From contig JBANSL010000003.1 of assembly GCA_037127255.1 (NCBI GenBank), positions 47,865,814 through 47,929,813 on the forward strand: a DNA stretch of 64,000 bases, in the 5' to 3' direction. The position numbers and the translations under genes were made by a program. The stretch comes from Persicaria tinctoria (taxonomy: Eukaryota > Streptophyta > Magnoliopsida > Caryophyllales > Polygonaceae). How positions within the stretch are numbered: position 1 is the stretch's first letter; each line of letters starts with the position of its first letter. Below, in pieces: positions 34,414 to 45,826 of the stretch. The notes beneath the pieces are model-generated. The model made no database searches. It worked only from the letters and a program-made list of their open reading frames with translations, and was not told the origin of the DNA.

Positions 34414-35603
34414 GTACGTACTTTATCTTTCTCGTATACGTGTAGTTATATTCTCATACTAGTAGGGATGTTATAACATAGGTACGTACTTTATCTTTGG
34501 CATATTTGTTCTATCTTCTATCTAAATTCCATTTATTTATTGCCTTACAAAAATCTGATTTTTGGTGGATATAAATCATATTTATCTATCATTTATCTTT
34601 AAGGCTTTAGATAGATCCACTTACCAAAGATAAACAAAAGCCTCACCTATAAATACATCTTTAGGGCTGAATTTTGTTATCCTTTCACCACTACCATCAT
34701 ATTTTCGAGTCCTTTCTCATTGTTGTTAGTTTTCTTGCATTAGATTCATAAAAAAAAAAAAAAAAAAACAGTAAATTAAGGTCCGAAAATTCAAAAAAAA
34801 AAAGAGAAGAAAGTGTTTGGTTGTTGTTTGTTGATGTAGTGCAAGAAAACCTAAAGGACTCAACTTTTTGGTGATCTCCATAGCCTTGTCGACAGCCCTA
34901 AACCTAAACACATTATCCTAGACACATACACCTCCACAAAAATTGAAACCCTACCCTGCAACTACAACGTCCTAACTTAAAGGTTTTCAATCAAAAGAGG
35001 TAAATTTCCATTCTTTCTTAGTTTTTCTTTTATTTTCTCTTATTTTACAGCCTTATCGAGTTGTTTGGTGGCTGTTGTCGAGCACTTATACCATTGTCGA
35101 GTGCTGAGTTGTTGTGTCGAGGAGTTCTCAGCCTTTGTCGAGCTCTCTTCATTACTTTGAGTTGCTGTTTGTGTGTGTCGAGTACTCCTTCACTTGATCG
35201 AGTGCTGTTTGCTATTGTCAAGTGCTTACTTTGATTCAGTCGAGTGATCTCAGCCTTTGCCGAGTTCTCTCTTGTGTGTGTCGAGTGCATTAGACCCCTG
35301 TCGAGTGCAACCTTGTTGTGTCGAATTGATTTCTTGCAATTGCCTTTGTTTTTGCTTGAATCAAGTGCTTACAAGCTACTGTCGAGTACTCTATCCCTTT
35401 TGTCGAGTACTTTGTTGTTGTTTCATTCATTCTCTTGATTGCATACTTTGATTGCTTTGTTCTTTGCTTGAGTGTTGATTTGCCCAAAGCGGATTGCCCC
35501 AACAAGCGTGACATACCAATTAGAGAGGGAGTGTGAGCGAAACACATTGTGAGGTTGTTTATATTTTTCTAACTTTACATATTTCTTTGTTTGTTGTTTT
35601 GTG

Positions 35604-37355
35604 ATGGCTAATATGCAGGGACGAGGGAAAGGACGATGGCAACGAGAAGAGTACTACTTCTCAGAGGACGACGACGACTTCCAAGAGGATGATTATTGGG
35701 AGCAACGTCCTAGACGAAATGATAGAGGAGGTCGATACCATTATCGAGCACCTAGAGAGCCTGTGCAAGATGGCATAGGTAAGGTAAAGGTAAAGATCCC
35801 TCAATTTTATGGTACCAACGATCCAGATGCTTACATTGATTGGGAAATTAAAATGGATCGAATATGGATTTGTCATAACTTCTCTGAACATAAAAAGGTG
35901 CAACTTGCTTCCCTAGAATTTCAAAGTTTCGCTTTAATTTGGTGGGATAATCTAGTTAAAGAAAGAAGAAGATTCCTTGATGCACCTGTTGCTTCTTGGA
36001 TTCAATTAAAAGCACTTATGAGAAGTAGGTTTGCTCATCCACATTATGCTAGCGAGCTTAGACAACGTTTAGAAAATCTTAAGCAAGGTAGCAAAACTGT
36101 TGAGGAAACCTTTTATGCAATGCAAGAAATCATGGCTAGAGCTAATGTAGTTGAACCCTATGAAGATACTAATGCTAGGTTTCTTAGAATATTGCACCCC
36201 GCCTTAGCTCATGAAATTGATTACTTTCCTTATTCTACGCCTACTGAGCTTTTACATTTAGCTATGAAAGTAGAAAGGAATGCTAGATACAGGAGCCAAG
36301 CTAATAGAGTGTCGAGTGGCCAGCAACAAGGGTGGCGTTCCAACAGGCCTCAACAGCCCCAAGGGAGGTTTGATGGCGGCTCAAGGGAGAGAGTAAGTCA
36401 GCCCCAGGGAAGAGGTGAATATCGAGCACCCCAACAGCCCCTCGACAAGGGCAAAGCGCCTTGGAATGGACATGAATCGTCTAGGGTATCTACTGGCCCT
36501 AAAGGGAGTAATCCTAACTCTTCTACTCTTGAACCTATGTACATTCCTTGCTTTATATGTCAAGGTAGTGGACATGTTATGAAGGATTGCCCAAATAAGA
36601 AGCCTCTCATGATTAATCACCTAGGCGATAATAAATCTGAAAATTCTAGTGATAAACATGATGAGCATGTTCATAATGATCAAGATATTAGTTTACTTGC
36701 CTCTAAAGATGACTGCCTTGAACATGAGCATGTTGACTCTTTGATTGATTTAAATGTTCAACATATACCTTGTGCTGATAATCAAAGCAAAGATTTGTGT
36801 CAAACTACACGCTTAGAAGAAGACATAGTTTCTAATATGATCATTGATGATGAAACTCCTACTATTGCTAGCATTGAGTTAATTGAAAATTCAGCCTTGA
36901 AAAAGGATGAAAACTTCCTAGCATTGGATGAAAACTTAGGGATCAATGACCAAGATAAAGTGCATATTAAGTTAGAACATCATGACATTCATATGGAATC
37001 TGAATTATGCACTCATAAAGTTTCTTTTCTTGATTTTGTAGATGAAGCTGAGACTATCAAGGAGTGGCCAATCCCTACATCAATTGGTCTTGAGATGAGT
37101 TTCCATGGACATGAGGTTTTCGATCCAGGAGTTCGTGTGGATGCTTTTGAGGAATCTTATGCGACCTTGGATTCGAGGACGAATCATTTTGAAGAAAGGG
37201 AGATTGATGCGGGACCATCCAAGACACCATCCAAGACACATTCGGACACACCTATGATGCGAGCTCGTGCAATTGAAGTCATCCTCAAGAGGAAGAAGAA
37301 GGCTCCACCATGGGAGAAGGTCCAAAGGTGCAAGCTTGGATTAATCACGTTTTAG
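35604..37355 (+). CDS. Gag-only polyprotein, unit 1 (583 aa)
   Basis: Intact ORF. The frame is open from 35601, but the ATG is at 35604. Order: acidic/arginine-rich N-terminus, retrotransposon gag domain (about residues 60-215, with FALIWWDNLV and ASWIQLKALMRSRF), Gln/Arg/Gly-rich linker, and CCHC zinc knuckle CFICQGSGHVMKDC (residues 316-329). After this come short remnants of the parent pol: a protease-like stretch whose IIDGGS active site is replaced by MIIDDETPT, then HIKLEHHDIH, a VSFLDFV...IKEWPIPTSIG piece from the RT connection, and the tail LDSRTNHFEEREIDAG, which corresponds to the end of pol. It is presumably a particle-forming protein using enzymes supplied in trans. It should package its RNA in the cytoplasm, as gag proteins do. 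Confidence 0.9.
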   Translation: MANMQGRGKGRWQREEYYFSEDDDDFQEDDYWEQRPRRNDRGGRYHYRAPREPVQDGIGKVKVKIPQFYGTNDPDAYIDWEIKMDRIWICHNFSEHKKVQLASLEFQSFALIWWDNLVKERRRFLDAPVASWIQLKALMRSRFAHPHYASELRQRLENLKQGSKTVEETFYAMQEIMARANVVEPYEDTNARFLRILHPALAHEIDYFPYSTPTELLHLAMKVERNARYRSQANRVSSGQQQGWRSNRPQQPQGRFDGGSRERVSQPQGRGEYRAPQQPLDKGKAPWNGHESSRVSTGPKGSNPNSSTLEPMYIPCFICQGSGHVMKDCPNKKPLMINHLGDNKSENSSDKHDEHVHNDQDISLLASKDDCLEHEHVDSLIDLNVQHIPCADNQSKDLCQTTRLEEDIVSNMIIDDETPTIASIELIENSALKKDENFLALDENLGINDQDKVHIKLEHHDIHMESELCTHKVSFLDFVDEAETIKEWPIPTSIGLEMSFHGHEVFDPGVRVDAFEESYATLDSRTNHFEEREIDAGPSKTPSKTHSDTPMMRARAIEVILKRKKKAPPWEKVQRCKLGLITF

Positions 37356-37562
37356 ACTCTCGTTCAGAACATTGACAGCTTTTCGACGTCTCTGTAAAAT
37401 GGGTCGTACGGATTCAATATTTATCGGATTGAGGCGTGCCATACCTTGTTGGAACGAGGACGAAGAGATCTACAACTTTGCTGTTGAAGGTTTTTCCAGA
37501 TTCGTCCTATAGCTTGGCCGAAATCCACATTCTTTGAGCTGCTGCTGGTTTTGACGGGATTT

Positions 37563-38288
37563 TGTTAAGTTTTGGAACATTATATTTATTTCCTATTTAG
37601 TATTTCTTATACTTAAGTTATTTTAGGAAACTTTAAGGTTATTTTTATTATTTCCATTAGATGTTAGTTTTATCTTATTCTATCATCTAACTCGGCCCAA
37701 CAGCCCTGCGTGGCCTATATATTCCGAGTTCTCCTATTGTAATTCAATAAGAACATTATGAATAGAATTTAGATCTCTCAAATTGTGTGAAACACATGGA
37801 GTGTCTTGTTGATCCAACTAGAGCTGTGCTCGTTGATCATCGAATTGGTTTGATCTAGCTTGGTTTGCTTTGTGTTCGTCAACTTCGCAAGACTTGGTGA
37901 TCCTAGTATTCACAAGCCCCCTTCTGGTGCTTCAAGTTGTCCGCTTGATTGTGTCGGATTGTAGAGGCGGGTTGTGTAGGCATTGGTATTGGTTCCTACC
38001 CTCTGAGGAGGCCTGGGGTCTTTATCTTGTGCTACATAGATCGACTCAGTCCTTATCAGGTCGTGTCTTTCCATTCTTGCATTCAATTTCGAGTCTTTAT
38101 CTATCTTTATCGAGTCTTTGTCATTCTTGTTTAGTGTCGACATCAAGAATCCTTGTTCTTGATCGTTCTTGCTGCGTCTTTATTGTTTCTTGGCTGTTCT
38201 TGATTGATCTTGATCGAGTTCTTGCTTTTCTTGTTCAGTTCTTGCTTGTTGTCGAAGATCGGACCATCTCACGGCTAACCACGTATCA
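37563..38288 (+). repeat. LTR after unit 1
   Basis: TG...CA borders (TGTTAAGTTTTGG to CGTATCA). The right edge is firm because the primer site follows. The left edge is provisional, since in a tandem array everything repeats and the element start cannot be read from comparison. It contains a TATA-like CTATATATT and a GTCGAAGATCGGACC end block. Confidence 0.7.
37715..37723 (+). promoter_or_regulatory. Putative LTR TATA box
   Basis: CTATATATT within GCGTGGCCTATATATTCCGAG is preserved in all three LTRs and, as CCTATATATGCC, in the diverged LTR at 25600-26365. Its conservation across the older copy supports a role as the core promoter of the LTR. Confidence 0.5.
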
Positions 38289-39734
38289 AATTGGCATCAG
38301 AGCTTTGGTTTCCGACATCAAGATTGAGTCTTTTTCTTTTCTAAACACAAAATCCACAAAAAAGAGTCCTTTTCTTGTTTTGGTCTTTTACTTCTTGTTT
38401 CTTTATTTGATTATTGCACTAATCTTGAGTTTGTGATTGTTGTGGTTGCGTAGCCTAAACACAAAGCCTAGCCGAGACCGTGGAGTCGACCAAAGTGGTG
38501 CGCAATTCCCTCTTGTGCAGCACCTAAGCCGGCGGCAATTCATTGTCCCCATAGTTTCTCCTTGGCCGAATCCACATACCACAAAAGATAAAAACCTAGT
38601 TTGTTCTATCTTTCTATCTTTTCTATCTTTGGCATATTTCTTCTATCTTCTATCTAAATTCCATTTATTTATTGCCTTACAAAAATCTGATTTTTGGTGG
38701 ATATAAATCATATTTATCTATCATTTATCTTTAAGGCTTTAGATAGATCCACTTACCAAAGATAAACAAAAGCCTCACCTATAAATACATCTTTAGGGCT
38801 GAATTTTGTTATCCTTTCACCACTACCATCATATTTTCGAGTCCTTTCTCATTGTTGTTAGTTTTCTTGCATTAGATTCATAAAAAAAAAAAAAAAAAAC
38901 AGTAAATTAAGGTCCGAAAATTCAAAAAAAAAAAGAGAAGAAAGTGTTTGGTTGTTGTTTGTTGATCTAGTGCAAGAAAACCTAAAGGACTCAACTTTTT
39001 GGTGATCTCCATAGCCTTGTCGACAGCCCTAAACCTAAACACATTATCCTAGACACATACACCTCCACAAAAATTGAAACCCTACCCTGCAACTACAACG
39101 TCCTAACTTAAAGGTTTTCAATCAAAAGAGGTAAATTTCCATTCTTTCTTAGTTTTTCTTTTATTTTCTCTTATTTTACAGCCTTATCGAGTTGTTTGGT
39201 GGCTGTTGTCGAGCACTTATACCATTGTCGAGTTCTGAGTTGTTGTGTCGAGGAGTTCTCAGCCTTTGTCGAGCTCTCTTCATTACTTTGAGTTGCTGTT
39301 TGTGTGTGTCGAGTACTCCTTCACTTGATCGAGTGCTGTTTGCTATTGTCAAGTGCTTACTTTGATTCAGTCGAGTGATCTCAGCCTTTGCCGAGTTCTC
39401 TCTTGTGTGTGTCGAGTGCATTAGACCCCTGTCGAATGCAACCTTGTTGTGTCGAATTGATTTCTTGCAATTGCCTTTGTTTTTGCTTGAATCAAGTGCT
39501 TACAAGCTACTGTCGAGTACTCTATCCCTTTTGTCGAGTACTTTGTTGTTGTTTCATTCATTCTCTTGATTGCATACTTTGATTGCTTTGTTCTTTGCTT
39601 GAGTGTTGATTTGCCCAAAGCGGATTGCCCCAACAAGCGTGACATACCAATTAGAGAGGGAGTGTGAGCGAAACACATTGTGAGGTTGTTTATATTTTTC
39701 TAACTTTACATATTTCTTTGTTTGTTGTTTTGTG
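38289..39734 (+). other. Leader of unit 2, rich in TCGAG words
   Basis: This non-coding leader contains a long A-run (about 38881-38900) whose length varies between the three units, and a dense stretch (39180-39545) of TCGAGTAC/TCGAGTGC/TCGAGCAC words. The same layout is present in unit 3 (42419-43867) and, 5'-truncated, in unit 1 (34488-35603). Confidence 0.75.
38292..38303 (+). promoter_or_regulatory. Primer-binding site of unit 2
   Basis: TGGCATCAGAGC begins 3 nt after the LTR end. It differs by one base from TGGTATCAGAGC, the usual site complementary to plant initiator tRNA-Met. Confidence 0.85.
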
Positions 39735-41486
39735 ATGGCTAATATGCAGGGACGAGGGAAAGGACGATGGCAACGAGAAGAGTACTACTTCTCAGAGGAC
39801 GACGACGACTTCCAAGAGGATGATTATTGGGAGCAACGTCCTAGACGAAATGATAGAGGAGGTCGATACCATTATCGAGCACCTAGAGAGCCTGTGCAAG
39901 ATGGCATAGGTAAGGTAAAGGTAAAGATCCCTCAATTTTATGGTACCAACGATCCAGATGCTTACATTGATTGGGAAATTAAAATGGATCGAATATGGAT
40001 TTGTCATAACTTCTCTGAACATAAAAAGGTGCAACTTGCTTCCCTAGAATTTCAAAGTTTCGCTTTAATTTGGTGGGATAATCTAGTTAAAGAAAGAAGA
40101 AGATTCCTTGATGCACCTGTTGCTTCTTGGATTCAATTAAAAGCACTTATGAGAAGTAGGTTTGCTCATCCACATTATGCTAGCGAGCTTAGACAACGTT
40201 TAGAAAATCTTAAGCAAGGTAGCAAAACTGTTGAGGAAACCTTTTATGCAATGCAAGAAATCATGGCTAGAGCTAATGTAGTTGAACCCTATGAAGATAC
40301 TAATGCTAGGTTTCTTAGAATATTGCACCCCGCTTTAGCTCATGAAATTGATTACTTTCCTTATTCTACGCCTACTGAGCTTTTACATTTAGCTATGAAA
40401 GTAGAAAGGAATGCTAGATACAGGAGCCAAGCTAATAGAGTGTCGAGTGGCCAGCAACAAGGGTGGCGTTCCAACAGGCCTCAACAGCCCCAAGGGAGGT
40501 TTGATGGCGGCTCAAGGGAGAGAGTAAGTCAGCCCCAGGGAAGAGGTGAATATCGAGCACCCCAACAGCCCCTCGACAAGGGCAAAGCGCCTTGGAATGG
40601 ACATGAATCGTCTAGGGTATCTACTGGCCCTAAAGGGAGTAATCCTAACTCTTCTACTCTTGAACCTATGTACATTCCTTGCTTTATATGTCAAGGTAGT
40701 GGACATGTTATGAAGGATTGCTCAAATAAGAAGCCTCTCATGATTAATCACCTAGGCGATAATAAATCTGAAAATTCTAGTGATAAACATGATGAGCATG
40801 TTCATAATGATCAAGATATTAGTTTACTTGCCTCTAAAGATGACTGCCTTGAACATGAGCATGTTGACTCTTTGATTGATTTAAATGTTCAACATATACC
40901 TTGTGCTGATAATCAAAGCAAAGATTTGTGTCAAACTACACGCTTAGAAGAAGACATAGTTTCTAATATGATCATTGATGATGAAACTCCTACTATTGCT
41001 AGCATTGAGTTAATTGAAAATTCAGCCTTGAAAAAGGATGAAAACTTGCTAGCATTGGATGAAAACTTAGGGATCAATGACCAAGATAAAGTGCATATTA
41101 AGTTAGAACATCATGACATTCATATGGAATCTGAATTATGCACTCATAAAGTTTCTTTTCTTGATTTTGTAGATGAAGCTGAGACTATCAAGAAGTGGCC
41201 AATCCCTACATCAATTGGTCTTGAGATGAGTTTCCATGGACATGAGGTTTTCGATCCAGGAGTTCGTGTGGATGCTTTTGAGGAATCTTATGCGACCTTG
41301 GATTCGAGGACGAGTCCTTTTGAAGAAAGGGAGATTGATGCGGGACCATCCAAGACACCATCCAAGACACATTCGGACACACCTATGATGCGAGCTCGTG
41401 CAATTGAAGTCATCCTCAAGAGGAAGAAGAAGGCTCCACCATGGGAGAAGGTCCAAAGGTGCAAGCTTGGATTAATCACGTTTTAG
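39735..41486 (+). CDS. Gag-only polyprotein, unit 2 (583 aa)
   Basis: Same protein as unit 1 with a handful of substitutions: Pro to Ser just after the zinc knuckle (DCSNKK), Phe to Leu in KDENLLALDEN, Glu to Lys in IKKWPIP, and TSPFEE in the tail. No stop or frameshift. The zinc knuckle cysteines and histidine are intact, so the protein is probably still functional. Confidence 0.9.
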   Translation: MANMQGRGKGRWQREEYYFSEDDDDFQEDDYWEQRPRRNDRGGRYHYRAPREPVQDGIGKVKVKIPQFYGTNDPDAYIDWEIKMDRIWICHNFSEHKKVQLASLEFQSFALIWWDNLVKERRRFLDAPVASWIQLKALMRSRFAHPHYASELRQRLENLKQGSKTVEETFYAMQEIMARANVVEPYEDTNARFLRILHPALAHEIDYFPYSTPTELLHLAMKVERNARYRSQANRVSSGQQQGWRSNRPQQPQGRFDGGSRERVSQPQGRGEYRAPQQPLDKGKAPWNGHESSRVSTGPKGSNPNSSTLEPMYIPCFICQGSGHVMKDCSNKKPLMINHLGDNKSENSSDKHDEHVHNDQDISLLASKDDCLEHEHVDSLIDLNVQHIPCADNQSKDLCQTTRLEEDIVSNMIIDDETPTIASIELIENSALKKDENLLALDENLGINDQDKVHIKLEHHDIHMESELCTHKVSFLDFVDEAETIKKWPIPTSIGLEMSFHGHEVFDPGVRVDAFEESYATLDSRTSPFEEREIDAGPSKTPSKTHSDTPMMRARAIEVILKRKKKAPPWEKVQRCKLGLITF

Positions 41487-41692
41487 ACTCTCGTTCAGAA
41501 CATTGACAGCTTTTCGACGTCTCTGTAAAATGGGTCGTACGGATTCAATATTTATCGGATTGAGGCGTGCCATACCTTGTTGGAACGAGGACGAAGAGAT
41601 TACAACTTTGCTGTTGAAGGTTTTTCCAGATTCGTCCTATAGCTTGGCCGAAATCCACATTCTTTGAGCTGCTGCTGGTTTTGACGGGATTT

Positions 41693-42418
41693 TGTTAAGT
41701 TTTGGAACATTATATTTATTTCCTATTTAGTATTTCTTATACTTAAGTTATTTTAGGAAACTTTAAGGTTATTTTTATTATTTCCATTAGATGTTAGTTT
41801 TATCTTATTCTATCATCTAACTCGGCCCAACAGCCCTGCGTGGCCTATATATTCCGAGTTCTCCTATTGTAATTCAATAAGAACATTATGAATAGAATTT
41901 AGATCTCTCAAATTGTGTGAAACACATGGAGTGTCTTGTTGATCCAACTAGAGCTGTGCTCGTTGATCATCGAATTGGTTTGATCTAGCTTGGTTTGCTT
42001 TGTGTTCGTCAACTTCGCAAGACTTGGTGATCCTAGTATTCACAAGCCCCCTTCTGGTGCTTCAAGTTGTCCGCTTGATTGTGTCGGATTGTAGAGGCGG
42101 GTTGTGTAGGCATTGGTATTGGTTCCTACCCTCTGAGGAGGCCTGGGGTCTTTATCTTGTGCTACATAGATCGACTCAGTCCTTATCAGGTCGTGTCTTT
42201 CCATTCTTGCATTCAATTTCGAGTCTTTATCTATCTTTATCGAGTCTTTGTCATTCTTGTTTAGTGTCGACATCAAGAATCCTTGTTCTTGATCGTTCTT
42301 GCTGCGTCTTTATTGTTTCTTGGCTGTTCTTGATTGATCTTGATCGAGTTCTTGCTTTTCTTGTTCAGTTCTTGCTTGTTGTCGAAGATCGGACCATCTC
42401 ACGGCTAACCCCGTATCA
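41693..42418 (+). repeat. LTR after unit 2
   Basis: 726 bp, nearly identical to 37563-38288; the end reads CCCCGTATCA where the first LTR has CCACGTATCA. Left edge provisional as for the first LTR. Confidence 0.7.
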
Positions 42419-42421
42419 AAT

Positions 42422-42433
42422 TGGCATCAGAGC
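42422..42433 (+). promoter_or_regulatory. Primer-binding site of unit 3
   Basis: TGGCATCAGAGC, 3 nt after the LTR end, identical to the unit 2 site and one base from the initiator tRNA-Met complement. Confidence 0.85.
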
Positions 42434-43867
42434 TTTGGTTTCCGACATCAAGATTGAGTCTTTTTCTTTTCTAAACACAAAATCCACAAAAAAGAGTCCT
42501 TTTCTTGTTTTGGTCTTTTACTTCTTGTTTCTTTATTTGATTATTGCACTAATCTTGAGTTTGTGATTGTTGTGGTTGCGTAGCCTAAACACAAAGCCTA
42601 GCCGAGACCGTGGAGTCGACCAAAGTGGTGCGCAATTCCCTCTTGTGCAGCACCTAAGCCGGCGGCAATTCATTGTCCCCATAGTTTCTCCTTGGCCGAA
42701 TCCACATACCACAAAAGATAAAAACCTAGTTTGTTCTATCTTTCTATCTTTTCTATCTTTGGCATATTTGTTCTATCTTCTATCTAAATTCCATTTATTT
42801 ATTGCCTTACAAAAATCTGATTTTTGGTGGATATAAATCATATTTATCTATCATTTATCTTTAAGGCTTTAGATAGATCCACTTACCAAAGATAAACAAA
42901 AGCCTCACCTATAAATACATCTTTAGGGCTGAATTTTGTTATCCTTTCACCACTACCATCATATTTTCGAGTCCTTTCTCATTGTTGTTAGTTTTCTTGC
43001 ACTAGATTCATAAAAAAAAAAAAAAAAAAAAACAGTAAATTAAGGTCCGAAAATTCAAAAAAAAAAAGAGAAGAAAGTGTTTGGTTGTTGTTTGTTGATC
43101 TAGTGCAAGAAAACCTAAAGGACTCAACTTTTTGGTGATCTCCATAGCCTTGTCGACAGCCCTAAACCTAAACACATTATCCTAGACACATACACCTCCA
43201 CAAAAATTGAAACCCTACCCTGCAACTACAACGTCCTAACTTAAAGGTTTTCAATCAAAAGAGGTAAATTTCCATTCTTTCTTAGTTTTTCTTTTATTTT
43301 CTCTTATTTTACAGCCTTATCGAGTTGTTAGGTGGCTGTTGTCGAGCACTTATACCATTGTCGAGTGCTGAGTTGTTGTGTCGAGGAGTTCTCAGCCTTT
43401 GTCGAGCTCTCTTCATTACTTTGAGTTGCTGTTTGTGTGTGTCGAGTACTCCTTCACTTGATCGAGTGCTGTTTGCTATTGTCAAGTGCTTACTTTGATT
43501 CAGTCGAGTGATCTCAGCCTTTGCCGAGTTCTCTCTTGTGTGTGTCGAGTGCATTAGACCCCTGTCGAATGCAACCTTGTTGTGTCGAATTGATTTCTTG
43601 CAATTGCCTTTGTTTTTGCTTGAATCAAGTGCTTACAAGCTACTGTCGAGTACTCTATCCCTTTTGTCGAGTACTTTGTTGTTGTTTCATTCATTCTCTT
43701 GATTGCATACTTTGATTGCTTTGTTCTTTGCTTGAGTGTTGATTTGCCCAAAGCGGATTGCCCCAACAAGCGTGACATACCAATTAGAGAGGGAGTGTGA
43801 GCGAAACACATTGTGAGGTTGTTTATATTTTTCTAACTTTACATATTTCTTTGTTTGTTGTTTTGTG

Positions 43868-45619
43868 ATGGCTAATATGCAGGGACGAGGGAAAGGACGA
43901 TGGCAACGAGAAGAGTACTACTTCTCAGAGGACGACGACGACTTCCAAGAGGATGATTATTGGGAGCAACGTCCTAGACGAAATGATAGAGGAGGTCGAT
44001 ACCATTATCGAGCACCTAGAGAGCCTGTGCAAGATGGCATAGGTAAGGTAAAGGTAAAGATCCCTCAATTTTATGGTACCAACGATCCAGATGCTTACAT
44101 TGATTGGGAAATTAAAATGGATCGAATATGGATTTGTCATAACTTCTCTGAACATAAAAAGGTGCAACTTGCTTCCCTAGAATTTCAAAGTTTCGCTTTA
44201 ATTTGGTGGGATAATCTAGTTAAAGAAAGAAGAAGATTCCTTGATGCACCTGTTGCTTCTTGGATTCAATTAAAAGCACTTATGAGAAGTAGGTTTGCTC
44301 ATCCACATTATGCTAGCGAGCTTAGACAACGTTTAGAAAATCTTAAGCAAGGTAGCAAAACTGTTGAGGAAACCTTTTATGCAATGCAAGAAATCATGGC
44401 TAGAGCTAATGTAGTTGAACCCTATGAAGATACTAATGCTAGGTTTCTTAGAATATTGCACCCCGCCTTAGCTCATGAAATTGATTACTTTCCTTATTCT
44501 ACGCCTACTGAGCTTTTACATTTAGCTATGAAAGTAGAAAGGAATGCTAGATACAGGAGCCAAGCTAATAGAGTGTCGAGTGGCCATCAACAAGGGTGGC
44601 GTTCCAACAGGCCTCAACAGCCCCAAGGGAGGTTTGATGGCGGCTCAAGGGAGAGAGTAAGTCAGCCCCAGGGAAGAGGTGAATATCGAGCACCCCAACA
44701 ACCCCTCGACAAGGGCAAAGCGCCTTGGAATGGACATGAATCGTCTAGGGTATCTACTGGCCCTAAAGGGAGTAATCCTAACTCTTCTACTCTTGAACCT
44801 ATGTACATTCCTTGCTTTATATGTCAAGGTAGTGGACATGTTATGAAGGATTGCCCAAATAAGAAGCCTCTCATGATTAATCACCTAGGCGATAATAAAT
44901 CTGAAAATTCTAGTGATAAACATGATGAGCATGTTCATAATGATCAAGATATTAGTTTACTTGCCTCTAAAGATGACTGCCTTGAACATGAGCATGTTGA
45001 CTCTTTGATTGATTTAAATGTTCAACATATACCTTGTGCTGATAATCAAAGCAAAGATTTGTGTCAAACTACACGCTTAGAAGAAGACATAGTTTCTAAT
45101 ATGATCATTGATGATGAAACTCCTACTATTGCTAGCATTGAGTTAATTGAAAATTCAGCCTTGAAAAAGGATGAAAACTTCCTAGCATTGGATGAAAACT
45201 TAGGGATCAATGACCAAGATAAAGTGCATATTAAGTTAGAACATCATGACATTCATATGGAATCTGAATTATGCACTCATAAAGTTTCTTTTCTTGATTT
45301 TGTAGATGAAGATGAGACTATCAAGGAGTGGCCAATCCCTACATCAATTGGTCTTGAGATGAGTTTCCATGGACATGAGGTTTTCGATCCAGGAGTTCGT
45401 GTGGATGCTTTTGAGGAATCTTATGCGACCTTGGATTCGAGGACGAATCCTTTTGAAGAAAGGGAGATTGATGCGGGACCATCCAAGACACCATCCAAGA
45501 CACATTCGGACACACCTATGATGCGAGCTCGTGCAATTGAAGTCATCCTCAAGAGGAAGAAGAAGGCTCCACCATGGGAGAAGGTCCAAAGGTGCAAGCT
45601 TGGATTAATCACGTTTTAG
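43868..45619 (+). CDS. Gag-only polyprotein, unit 3 (583 aa)
   Basis: Intact and almost identical to unit 1. Differences include Gln to His in SSGHQQGW and Ala to Asp in FVDEDETIKEW. Zinc knuckle CFICQGSGHVMKDC conserved. Three open copies of a 1.75-kb frame show either very recent amplification or selection to keep it open. Confidence 0.9.
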   Translation: MANMQGRGKGRWQREEYYFSEDDDDFQEDDYWEQRPRRNDRGGRYHYRAPREPVQDGIGKVKVKIPQFYGTNDPDAYIDWEIKMDRIWICHNFSEHKKVQLASLEFQSFALIWWDNLVKERRRFLDAPVASWIQLKALMRSRFAHPHYASELRQRLENLKQGSKTVEETFYAMQEIMARANVVEPYEDTNARFLRILHPALAHEIDYFPYSTPTELLHLAMKVERNARYRSQANRVSSGHQQGWRSNRPQQPQGRFDGGSRERVSQPQGRGEYRAPQQPLDKGKAPWNGHESSRVSTGPKGSNPNSSTLEPMYIPCFICQGSGHVMKDCPNKKPLMINHLGDNKSENSSDKHDEHVHNDQDISLLASKDDCLEHEHVDSLIDLNVQHIPCADNQSKDLCQTTRLEEDIVSNMIIDDETPTIASIELIENSALKKDENFLALDENLGINDQDKVHIKLEHHDIHMESELCTHKVSFLDFVDEDETIKEWPIPTSIGLEMSFHGHEVFDPGVRVDAFEESYATLDSRTNPFEEREIDAGPSKTPSKTHSDTPMMRARAIEVILKRKKKAPPWEKVQRCKLGLITF

Positions 45620-45826
45620 ACTCTCGTTCGGAACATTGACAGCTTTTCGACGTCTCTGTAAAATGGGTCGTACGGATTCAATATTTATCGGATTGAGGCG
45701 TGCCATACCTTGTTGGAACGAGGACGAAGAGATCTACAACTTTGCTGTTGAAGGTTTTTCCAGATTCGTCCTATAGCTTGGCCGAAATCCACATTCTTTG
45801 AGCTGCTGCTGGTTTTGACGGGATTT

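Noticed and set aside
37870..38436. 188-codon ORF in the LTRs (also at 42000)
   Set aside because: It lies across the LTR and leader, is Ser/Leu/Cys-rich without a domain, and other frames in the same stretch are also open. It repeats only because the LTR repeats.
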